A DNA stretch of 6,273 nucleotides from NCBI GenBank assembly GCA_016287065.1, contig JAEEVB010000141.1, positions 1 to 6,273 on the forward strand. Direction: 5' to 3'. A program made the translations under genes and the position numbers. A model generated the notes under the pieces. It saw only the letters and a program-made list of their open reading frames with translations. It ran no database searches and was not told the origin of the DNA. Position 1 is the first letter of the stretch. Every line of letters begins with the position of its first letter. Origin of the DNA: Muribaculaceae bacterium. Lineage in GTDB: Bacteria; Bacteroidota; Bacteroidia; Bacteroidales; Muribaculaceae. This document shows positions 1 to 5,463 of the stretch, one piece after another.

Positions 1-5
1 GCATT

Positions 6-35
6 GAAACTTTTCCCAACTTTCCCAAAAGTTTC
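6..35. repeat. Perfect 9-bp inverted repeat
   Basis: GAAACTTTT (6-14) and AAAAGTTTC (27-35) are exact reverse complements separated by 12 nt. The spacer and left arm also contain a short near-tandem repeat, AACTTTTCCC followed by AACTTTCCC. The stem is AT-rich and is not followed by a T run on either strand, so it is not a convincing intrinsic terminator. It may be a protein-binding site or part of an intergenic repeat. Confidence 0.7.
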
Positions 36-41
36 ATCTTT

Positions 42-71
42 CCCCTCCATCCCACCCATCCCCTCCATCCC
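42..71 (-). repeat. C-rich direct repeat; G-quadruplex-capable minus strand
   Basis: CCCCTCCATCCC occurs at 42-53 and again at 60-71, with CCCAT between. Read on the minus strand this gives five runs of three or four G separated by loops of 1 to 5 nt (G3-N5-G4-N2-G3-N1-G3-N5-G4), which meets the usual sequence definition of a potential G-quadruplex. Two more GGG runs lie further along at 24-26 and 15-17. Whether the structure forms, and whether it affects mtgA or an unseen left-hand gene, is not shown by the sequence. Confidence 0.6.
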
Positions 72-98
72 GAGTTCTCTGAGTTCTCCGAGATCTCT
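72..98. repeat. Three 9-bp tandem near-palindromic units
   Basis: GAGTTCTCT (72-80), GAGTTCTCC (81-89) and GAGATCTCT (90-98) are tandem units differing by one or two bases. The third contains the perfect 8-bp palindrome GAGATCTC, and the other two are one base away from it. They directly abut the C-rich repeat. A short degenerate minisatellite or clustered binding sites are both possible. Confidence 0.6.
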
Positions 99-149
99 GA
101 CATTCCACTGGCATTTGTGGTTCGTGTCAAAATGTAGGGACAACCTTTA

Positions 150-205
150 GCTCGGCTGAGCGAGCAGCAAGAGTCGCTCGCCAGAGCGGTGTGCGATCAG
201 CGAGC
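150..205. repeat. GC-rich nested inverted repeats
   Basis: GCGAGC (160-165) can pair with GCTCGC (176-181) across a 10-nt loop. GCTCG (150-154) can alternatively pair with CGAGC (161-165), and GCGAGC recurs at 200-205. The stretch is far more GC-rich and palindromic than its flanks and has no supported reading frame. It could be a structured RNA, a REP-like intergenic element or a decayed sequence; I cannot choose among these. Confidence 0.4.
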
Positions 206-361
206 TCAGTCAGCGCGTGCCCTGTCCGCCACCCTCGCCTTCAATGAAAAAATAACCACGCACCACGCGGCTTTGCGTGCCACCAGCTTTGTGAGAGATT
301 ATTGTAGCGCCGCTGAACAAAAAAAGATTTGCTCCCGCTCGTTTGGAAAAACTCGAACAAG

Positions 362-393
362 TTTGTTTTTTCGCTCGCCTTGTACTAATTTTG
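362..393 (+). promoter_or_regulatory. Promoter of mtgA (Bacteroidetes type)
   Basis: TTTG (362-365) is followed after 20 nt by TAATTTTG (386-393), an exact match to the Bacteroidetes -33 TTTG and -7 TAnnTTTG consensus. Transcription would begin near 398-401, leaving a leader of about 20 nt before the GTG at 421. The -33 element sits inside a near-palindrome, AACAA-GT-TTGTT (356-367), so a regulator could compete with sigma there. From memory, closely similar promoter blocks recur in many Bacteroidales genomes; I could not verify this. Confidence 0.7.
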
Positions 394-420
394 CGGCGAT
401 TATTCAAAGAAGCCATTATT

Positions 421-1116
421 GTGAACATTTTCAAGAAAATATTGCGTTGGATAGGTTATGCCCTGATATTCTTCTTTGTATCGAGCATCACCGCCGTGGT
501 CGTGCTCAAGTGGATGCCCGTCTACTACACACCGCTCATGGTCATGAAAAGCGCAGGCAACCTGTTCACCGGCAAGAACACCGCCATCAACCACGAGTGG
601 GTGCCCCTCGACAGCATCACCCACAACATGCCCCAGGCAGTGATTGCCAGCGAGGACAACCTGTTTGAACAGCACCATGGCTTCGACTTCGAACAAATCT
701 ATCTGGCACGGCTCGAAGCCTTGCGCGGTGGCCGCGAACGCGGTGCCAGCACCATTTCGCAACAGACCGCCAAAAATGTGTTCCTGTGGCCTGGCCACAG
801 CTGGGTGCGCAAGGGTTTGGAGGCCTACTTCACCTTCCTCATCGAGCACATCTGGGGCAAGAAGCGCATCATGGAAGTGTATCTCAACTCCATTGAGATG
901 GGCGACGGTATCTATGGCGTACAGGCCGTGGCACACATCAACTTCAATAAAGACGCCTCACGGCTCACCAAGAACGAGTGCGCACTCATCGCCTCATCGC
1001 TGCCCAACCCCATCAAGTTCGACTCGGCTCATCCAACCGGCTACATGATCAAGCGCCGCAAGAAGATCGTCGACCTCATGGGCAAAGTCAAGCAATGTCC
1101 CTGGGGCAAAAAATAA
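421..1116 (+). CDS. mtgA: Monofunctional peptidoglycan glycosyltransferase
   Basis: This is a GT51-family enzyme that polymerises lipid II into glycan strands on the periplasmic face of the inner membrane, without a transpeptidase domain. The 231-aa product matches the usual MtgA length. A single membrane anchor spans about residues 8-29 behind a basic N-terminus. The glycosyltransferase motifs follow in order: ASEDNLFEQHHG (catalytic Glu at residue 78), RGASTISQQTAKN (about 107-119), VRKGLEAY (second catalytic Glu at 134), KRIMEVYLN (148-156), then ASSLPNP near the end. I chose GTG 421 because it lies about 20 nt after the predicted transcription start, has AAAGAAG at 406-412 as a possible ribosome site, and gives a normal N-terminus. 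The frame is open back to TTG 343, but that start would lie upstream of the promoter and add a run that does not look like MtgA. No partner gene is adjacent. Confidence 0.93.
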   Translation: MNIFKKILRWIGYALIFFFVSSITAVVVLKWMPVYYTPLMVMKSAGNLFTGKNTAINHEWVPLDSITHNMPQAVIASEDNLFEQHHGFDFEQIYLARLEALRGGRERGASTISQQTAKNVFLWPGHSWVRKGLEAYFTFLIEHIWGKKRIMEVYLNSIEMGDGIYGVQAVAHINFNKDASRLTKNECALIASSLPNPIKFDSAHPTGYMIKRRKKIVDLMGKVKQCPWGKK

Positions 1117-1167
1117 ACCCCATTCCAGCAGTTAGTCAAGAGCAGCCCTTTGCCCTGAACATAAAAA

Positions 1168-1188
1168 GTGTGAATAGTTACTTCGCAC
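1168..1188 (+). terminator. Weak hairpin after mtgA, possible terminator
   Basis: GTGTGAA (1168-1174) pairs with TTCGCAC (1182-1188), seven pairs including one G-T, around a 7-nt loop. It lies about 50 nt past the mtgA stop. The following sequence is AT-rich but has no proper T run, so termination here is only a possibility. No better terminator is visible between mtgA and the ATPase promoter. Confidence 0.25.
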
Positions 1189-1233
1189 CACTTAATTGTT
1201 AAAATAGTGTTAATTATTTGGTTTTGTGTAGAA

Positions 1234-1297
1234 ACACCATTGCATTATCTCTTGGAATGGTGTATTTTTGCAAAAACAATAAACTTGGAATGGTGTA
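1234..1297 (+). promoter_or_regulatory. Operator-like triple repeat around ATPase promoter
   Basis: The 8-mer AATGGTGT occurs inverted at 1234-1241 (as ACACCATT) and directly at 1256-1263 and 1289-1296. The two direct copies belong to an exact 14-bp repeat, CTTGGAATGGTGTA, at 1251-1264 and 1284-1297. Copy 1 overlaps the -33 element, copy 2 abuts and overlaps the start of the -7 element, and copy 3 occupies the short leader just before the start codon. Spacings of 22 and 33 bp are close to two and three helical turns. This suggests a repressor-binding array, possibly autoregulatory, but the regulator is unknown. Confidence 0.5.
1239..1270 (+). promoter_or_regulatory. Promoter of the AAA_14 ATPase gene
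   Basis: TATTTTTG (1263-1270) matches the Bacteroidetes -7 consensus TAnnTTTG exactly, and ATTG (1239-1242), 20 nt upstream, is a three-of-four match to the -33 TTTG. Transcription would start near 1275-1277, giving a leader of roughly 24 nt. The 3' part of the -7 element lies in a perfect 12-bp palindrome, TTTTTGCAAAAA (1265-1276). The ATPase therefore appears to be transcribed separately from mtgA. Confidence 0.6.
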
Positions 1298-1299
1298 AT

Positions 1300-2652
1300 A
1301 TGCGACGCAAAATTTATGATAAACTTCTAAAATGGAGGCAATTAGAGAAAGGAAAGGTTGCTTTGCTGATTGATGGTGCTCGGCGTGTGGGCAAAAGTTA
1401 TATTGTCGAGGCATTCGCCAAGCATGAATATGCCTCTTATGTGCTGATTGATTTCTCTAATGTTCCACGCGATATTATCGGCTTTTTTGAGGACTACTTA
1501 ACCGATCTGGACGCTTTCTTTTCACACCTCGCTTTGTTCTATCGAGTGACATTGAAAGAACGCGATACATTGTTCATCTTTGATGAAATCCAGTTCTACC
1601 CGCCAGCAAGGGCAGCAATTAAACACTTGGTGGCCGATGGCCGATATGACTACATCGAGACAGGGTCGTTGATGAGCATCAACAAGAATGTCAAGGACAT
1701 CTTGATTCCATCAGAAGAACGGCGCATCAAGATGTATCCAATGGATTTCGAAGAGTTCTTGTGGGCAATGGGCGATGAGATGCTAATGCCGTACATCCGC
1801 GAGTGTTTTGAACAAATGAAGCCTCTGAGCCCTGCACTTCATCGACGCGCCATGGACTATTTCCGCCAGTATATCATCGTTGGCGGCATGCCGCAGGCAG
1901 TGAACGAATATGCTACCACACGAAGCTTTGAGCATACCGAACGCACGAAACACGACATAGTGGAACTCTACCGCTCCGACATGAGAAAATACGCCGAAGG
2001 GGCCGAGCGCAAAGTGGTGCAAATCTTCAACACGCTGCCAGGGCAGTTACAAAAACATGAAAAGAAATTCCGACTTTCATCATTGAAAAGTGGTGCACGC
2101 TTCCGCGACTATGAGAGTTCGTTCTTCTGGTTAGAGGAGTCTATGATCGTTAACATGTGCTATGCCGCTTCTGAACCTTCTATTGGGTTGCGTCTCAAGA
2201 TTGATGACTCAACGCTCAAATGCTATATGGGCGACACAGGGCTACTCATCAGTTTGGCATTTGACGAGAAAGAGGCCACCGATGCGTCACTCTTTCGCAA
2301 GTTGATGTTAGGGAAACTCGAAATCAACAAAGGCATGTTGATTGAAAACGCCGTAGCCCAAATGTTGCGAGCAAGTGGCCATGAACTATATTTCTTCTCG
2401 AGCTATTCAAAAGAGAGCTCTCAAGAGACCATGGAAATTGACTTTTTGATTAGGAAACCCGAAGTCACAAGTCGGCACAACATTATTCCAATTGAGGTGA
2501 AATCAACTTCGAGATATACACACTCATCCATTGACAAATTTCTCAAGAAATATAGCAACTATCTAGCCACTCCCATGATTCTTCACACAGGTGAGCTGAA
2601 ACAGGATGAGCACATTCTTTACCTTCCATTGTATATGACACCCTGCTTGTAA
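1300..2652 (+). CDS. AAA_14 / DUF4143 family ATPase
   Basis: This 450-aa protein has an N-terminal P-loop ATPase domain and a C-terminal DUF4143-type domain, a pairing common in Bacteroidales whose biological role is not established. The Walker A is GARRVGKS (26-33, Lys32), of the GxRRVGKS/T type seen in this family. The Walker B is LFIFDE (91-96). A sensor-like ETGSLMSI lies at 120-127, and RRIKMYPMDFEEFL (about 141-154) matches the family's post-sensor block. The C-terminus carries a PD-(D/E)XK nuclease-like set: Glu349 in GMLIENAV, Asp381 in EIDFLI, and Glu399 and Lys401 in IPIEVKS. No signal peptide or membrane segment is seen. ATG 1300 is chosen because the family's usual start, close to RKIYDKLLKW, begins there and it follows the promoter by a short leader; the upstream in-frame extension crosses the promoter. 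One gene line I counted was about 40% GC against about 62% in mtgA and the receptor gene, consistent with acquisition. Nuclease activity is inference only. Confidence 0.88.
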   Translation: MRRKIYDKLLKWRQLEKGKVALLIDGARRVGKSYIVEAFAKHEYASYVLIDFSNVPRDIIGFFEDYLTDLDAFFSHLALFYRVTLKERDTLFIFDEIQFYPPARAAIKHLVADGRYDYIETGSLMSINKNVKDILIPSEERRIKMYPMDFEEFLWAMGDEMLMPYIRECFEQMKPLSPALHRRAMDYFRQYIIVGGMPQAVNEYATTRSFEHTERTKHDIVELYRSDMRKYAEGAERKVVQIFNTLPGQLQKHEKKFRLSSLKSGARFRDYESSFFWLEESMIVNMCYAASEPSIGLRLKIDDSTLKCYMGDTGLLISLAFDEKEATDASLFRKLMLGKLEINKGMLIENAVAQMLRASGHELYFFSSYSKESSQETMEIDFLIRKPEVTSRHNIIPIEVKSTSRYTHSSIDKFLKKYSNYLATPMILHTGELKQDEHILYLPLYMTPCL

Positions 2653-2669
2653 CACCTTGTGGGGCAATA

Positions 2670-2702
2670 AATCAACCCCAACAATAATTGCCGGGGTTGA
2701 TT
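2670..2702. terminator. Bidirectional terminator between convergent genes
   Basis: AATCAACCCC (2670-2679) pairs perfectly with GGGGTTGATT (2693-2702) around a 13-nt loop. It lies 17 nt past the ATPase stop and 22 nt past the receptor stop on the other strand. T-rich sequence follows on both strands, though neither run is uninterrupted (ATTTTT at 2711-2716 on plus; GATTTATT on minus). An alternative hairpin uses GGGG at 2661-2664 with the same CCCC. Confidence 0.7.
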
Positions 2703-2724
2703 CTTATCTGATTTTTGGGGCCTA

Positions 2725-5223
2725 TTAGTTGCCCATGCCTTGCGGCTGACCACCGCCTTGCTGGCCACCTTGGCCACCTTGGCTTGCGCCGCCCACCACA
2801 TCGTCGTTCTCGATGGTCTTGGCCGACTTCTTCACCTGAGCCTTGAGCGAACCGAAGCGGTAGCTCACGCTGATTCTGAATCCACGAGACAGCCACTTGC
2901 TGGTGCTCACTCCGGTATAGTCGCCCTGATGCGTGTGCGACTTGAATGTACTGAACTTGCTTGAATTCAAGAAGTTGTCGGCACTGAGACGAACAGTAAG
3001 CCTGTCTTCTTTCAGGAACGAGCGCTGCAAGCCCAGGTTATAGAACCAACTGCCACCGTTGTAGCCATACAATCCGTTGATGCCGCCGTTCCACTCGCCA
3101 CCACTCGCGCTCAGGCGCAGTTTCCAGGGCAGTTGCTGGTTGAGCTGCGCATAGAAGAACGAGTTCCAGCGCTTGTTTTTCAAGCCTAACTCCTTGCTCT
3201 CATAAGTAGCGTGACCCACATTTCCATTAAAGGTGAAGCTGGTGGTGGGACTAATGGTCCACTGCACAAATCCGTTCATGCCCAGGTTGCGACTCTTGAG
3301 TGTGTTGGCATAGGTTGAAACCAGCACATCGCCCTCGGTGAACTGCACACCTGTAATCTGGTTGGTGCTGAACGAAATACTGGGACTGACGCTAAAGGTG
3401 AGTTTCGTGCCTATTTGCATGTAGGTGAGCGCAATGGAGTGGTTGCGCGAACTGCTCAGGTGCGGGTTGCCGAAGGTGCGGCTCGTGGGGCTCTCCTGAA
3501 TAGCAGGATTCAAATAGCTGATGCCGGGACGCTGAATGGTGGTGCTGTAGTTGAGTTTCAGGCTATGGGCCCAGTCGAACTTATACTCCACGCTCAGGTC
3601 AGGCACCCAGTCGTTCAAGTTACGGTGATAATTGCTCTGCCTGCCGTCAGGAAACTCGGCATTGAGTCGGCTATATTCATAGCGCAAGCCGGCGCGAGTA
3701 GTCCAATTGTTTTTGCTGAAGCGGTAACTCAGGTAGGCAGCCGCCACATGGGTGCGATGGTTGAAGAGGGTGGTATTGTTGAGTTCGGGCATTCCCGTGT
3801 AGTCAAAGAAAGCCTCACTCTTGTTCAGGCGGTTAATGTATTTCACACCCGTTTCAATCTGGTGATATTTGGCAAAGGGGCGAGTCCAGTCGAACTGCAA
3901 GGTGTGCTCCATGAAGTTCTCCTTGGTGTCATTAGCTTGTCCTGTATAAGGGAACGGGCAGTTGAGCATGTCGGTAAACGAACTGATGGTCTTGTTGCCG
4001 CTATGGTTGGTCGAGAGCATGTAGCTCAGCGTAAGCGTCTCACCTGGGTTGCGCAGCCTGTGCTGATAGTCAAGGCGTCCGTGCAAATCATAGAAGTCGC
4101 CTTTAGGTGCACGGCCTATCGTGGTGTACTTATACAAGATGTTGCCATCGCGGTCACTCATACTGTTGTGGCTAATGCCGTCGCCACGGTAATCATAGTA
4201 AAAACCGCCGAACGAGAGCGACACCAGGTTGATGGTGTCAGGTTCCCAGCTGGCACTGAGTTCGCCATAGTGAACATTAACCTTGGCACGCGAATCGTTG
4301 TCGCTATAGAGCGTGTTGCCGCTGTCGGTATAGGTGTGCTCACTCTCGCTGATGTTGTGGCCACCGTGACGGTTGCGGCCGTGATAGCCATAGTTGAGCG
4401 AGGTAACCACTTTTCCAATCTGCGAAGTGATGTTGGCATTGCCGTTCATGCTGCCGGTGTTGTCCACACCCACGCCCACGGTACCAGTCACACCGTTCAT
4501 CGTCTGCGCGTTGCCGCTGCCATCACCACCAAAACTGGCCATAACTATATTGAGAATGGCACTGGTTCCCTCGGCATCATATTTGGCACCCGGGTCGGTA
4601 ATGACCTCAATCTTCTTGATCATGCTTGCGGGCACGGCCTTGAGAATCTCCTTCATGTTCTGGCCACTAAGTGCCGGATCGGGATGGCCATTGCGATATA
4701 CCTTGAAAGATGTAGACCCCTTGACGCGTATCTCGTCCTGGCCGTCGACCGTGACCATGGGCACTTTCTTGAGCATGTCGAGCACATTATTGGTGCGGCT
4801 GTCGGCATCGCTCTCAACATCGTAGGCAATACGGTCAATCTCAGTGCGCACCAGCGGTTTCTGAGCAGTGACGGTAACGCCTGCCAGCACATTGGGAGCT
4901 TCCTCGAGCACAATGTCACCCAGCAGCGCATTAGGTTTGGCCTGCGAAACGCTGAACTCCTTGCGGGCCTCTTTCTTGCCCACAGCGGTCACTTTCAACA
5001 CATAACGACCATTCTTGCTCAGCACCTGGTCAAAACTGCCGTCGTCTTCGGTGACTCCCGTCACCACGACCTTGGTTGTATCACTCTCGTTGAAAATGCG
5101 CACCGTGGCATAGGGTTCGCCCACGCCTGTTGCATCGTTCACTTGGCATTTCACATGAAACTGCGCCTGTGCCATGATGGTGGCCAGGACGCAACTCAAT
5201 GTGAACATTACAATCTTTTTCAT
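2725..5223 (-). CDS. TonB-receptor-like outer membrane beta-barrel protein
   Basis: This 832-aa protein is predicted to sit in the outer membrane. It resembles the Bacteroidetes outer-membrane beta-barrel family (PF14905-type) related to TonB-dependent receptors. The signal peptide spans about residues 1-20 (MKK, hydrophobic core, AQA then Q21). Residues about 22-106 form a carboxypeptidase-regulatory-like Ig fold, with PYATVRIF and DDGSF as landmarks. A plug-like region runs about 115-228 (VTVTAQKPLV, VLDMLKKVPMV, IKKIEVITDPGAKYDAEGTSAILNI). The rest to about 790 is rich in alternating aromatic strand patterns, ending VSYRFG. A 22-residue Gly/Gln-rich tail (811-832) follows KTIENDDVVGG, as in many relatives. 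No SusD-like partner is next to it, so this is not an obvious SusCD glycan system, and I cannot name a substrate. ATG 5223 is supported by AAAGG on the minus strand 5 nt upstream and by the clean signal peptide. Its upstream neighbour on the same strand is the acyltransferase, 240 nt away. Confidence 0.9.
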   Translation of the reverse strand: MKKIVMFTLSCVLATIMAQAQFHVKCQVNDATGVGEPYATVRIFNESDTTKVVVTGVTEDDGSFDQVLSKNGRYVLKVTAVGKKEARKEFSVSQAKPNALLGDIVLEEAPNVLAGVTVTAQKPLVRTEIDRIAYDVESDADSRTNNVLDMLKKVPMVTVDGQDEIRVKGSTSFKVYRNGHPDPALSGQNMKEILKAVPASMIKKIEVITDPGAKYDAEGTSAILNIVMASFGGDGSGNAQTMNGVTGTVGVGVDNTGSMNGNANITSQIGKVVTSLNYGYHGRNRHGGHNISESEHTYTDSGNTLYSDNDSRAKVNVHYGELSASWEPDTINLVSLSFGGFYYDYRGDGISHNSMSDRDGNILYKYTTIGRAPKGDFYDLHGRLDYQHRLRNPGETLTLSYMLSTNHSGNKTISSFTDMLNCPFPYTGQANDTKENFMEHTLQFDWTRPFAKYHQIETGVKYINRLNKSEAFFDYTGMPELNNTTLFNHRTHVAAAYLSYRFSKNNWTTRAGLRYEYSRLNAEFPDGRQSNYHRNLNDWVPDLSVEYKFDWAHSLKLNYSTTIQRPGISYLNPAIQESPTSRTFGNPHLSSSRNHSIALTYMQIGTKLTFSVSPSISFSTNQITGVQFTEGDVLVSTYANTLKSRNLGMNGFVQWTISPTTSFTFNGNVGHATYESKELGLKNKRWNSFFYAQLNQQLPWKLRLSASGGEWNGGINGLYGYNGGSWFYNLGLQRSFLKEDRLTVRLSADNFLNSSKFSTFKSHTHQGDYTGVSTSKWLSRGFRISVSYRFGSLKAQVKKSAKTIENDDVVGGASQGGQGGQQGGGQPQGMGN
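2762..2782 (-). repeat. 9-bp tandem repeat coding the Gly/Gln tail
   Basis: TGGCCACCT is repeated head to tail at 2762-2770 and 2771-2779, with TGG following. On the coding strand it reads as CAA-GGT-GGC units (Gln-Gly-Gly) near the C-terminus of the receptor. The 9-bp unit is in frame, so slippage would lengthen or shorten the tail without breaking the protein. Confidence 0.65.
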
Positions 5224-5254
5224 TTTTACCTTTAAGTTTAGTCTATTTGTTATG

Positions 5255-5330
5255 CGAATTTACTTATATTTCAGCAATCACCACTCCTTTTCGGCCAAGC
5301 AAATGGTTCACGTTTTGATTTTTTGGCAAA
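5255..5330 (-). promoter_or_regulatory. Candidate promoter region of the receptor gene
   Basis: Two weak options exist on the minus strand. TAAATTCG (5262 down to 5255) is one base off the -7 consensus and would give a leader of about 25 nt, like the other two genes here, but lacks a good -33 element. Alternatively TTTG (5330-5327) is spaced 19 nt from ACCATTTG (5307-5300), with correct TTTG cores but a poor -7 start, giving a leader of about 70 nt. The second overlaps an A/T-armed inverted repeat at 5319-5333. Confidence 0.3.
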
Positions 5331-5381
5331 AAAGCAACAATTAAAATGCTTTTTAACCCATGTCGTACCACTAGCTTGGTG

Positions 5382-5407
5382 GGTTGCTTCATCTATTAGA
5401 CGCAACC
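5382..5407. other. Inverted repeat between acyltransferase and receptor genes
   Basis: GGTTGC (5382-5387) pairs with GCAACC (5402-5407), with TCT/AGA (5392-5394 and 5398-5400) able to extend the stem internally past an uneven bulge. On the minus strand it lies downstream of the acyltransferase stop but has no T run after it, so it is at best a poor terminator. T-rich runs do occur nearer the stop, without a strong stem. Confidence 0.3.
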
Positions 5408-5463
5408 ACACCCCATTTTGTTGCAAAAAATGCAGAAAAAAATCAATTCTAAGGAAAAAGATT

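Larger units (their letters stand above)
1..361. other. Gene-free repeat-rich region upstream of mtgA
   Basis: I find no coding region here that I can support. The open frames crossing it have no recognisable family features and are built from repeats and GC-rich palindromes. In order it holds an inverted repeat (6-35), a C-rich direct repeat whose minus strand has several G runs (42-71), three 9-bp tandem units (72-98), a GC-rich stretch with nested inverted repeats (150-205) and a shorter inverted repeat (257-279). From about 340 it runs into the mtgA promoter. The gene to the left lies outside the window, so part of this could be its 3' flank. It could also contain an unrecognised small RNA or a dispersed intergenic repeat; the sequence alone does not decide. 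Confidence 0.6.

Noticed and set aside
210..434. A 74-aa minus-strand open frame over the mtgA promoter
   Set aside because: It is antisense to the promoter and mtgA start, is rich in Lys/Arg/Ser without a domain, and is likely a by-product of the promoter block.
189..668. A 159-aa plus-strand open frame running from the repeat region into mtgA
   Set aside because: It overlaps the start of mtgA in another frame, crosses the mtgA promoter and has no family features.
400..936. A 178-aa minus-strand open frame opposite mtgA
   Set aside because: mtgA on the other strand carries all the GT51 motifs. This frame shows none and is a shadow.
1103..1121. GGGG...CCCC hairpin over the mtgA stop codon as a terminator
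   Set aside because: The stem is only four pairs around a large A-rich loop, with no T run after it.
1120..1127. A fourth, inverted partial copy (CCATTCCA) of the ATPase upstream repeat
   Set aside because: Only eight bases match, it lies over 100 bp from the others and it does not include the full AATGGTGT core, so chance is likely.
2725..5223. SusC of a glycan-utilisation locus
   Set aside because: There is no SusD-like gene beside it, and the length and C-terminal tail fit the smaller outer-membrane beta-barrel family better than SusC, which is usually around 1000 residues.
3415..5235. A 606-aa open frame on the plus strand opposite the receptor gene
   Set aside because: It is almost entirely antisense to a gene with a signal peptide, plug and barrel. 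Its translation is Val/Ala/His-rich with no recognisable motif, so it is explained by codon bias on the opposite strand.
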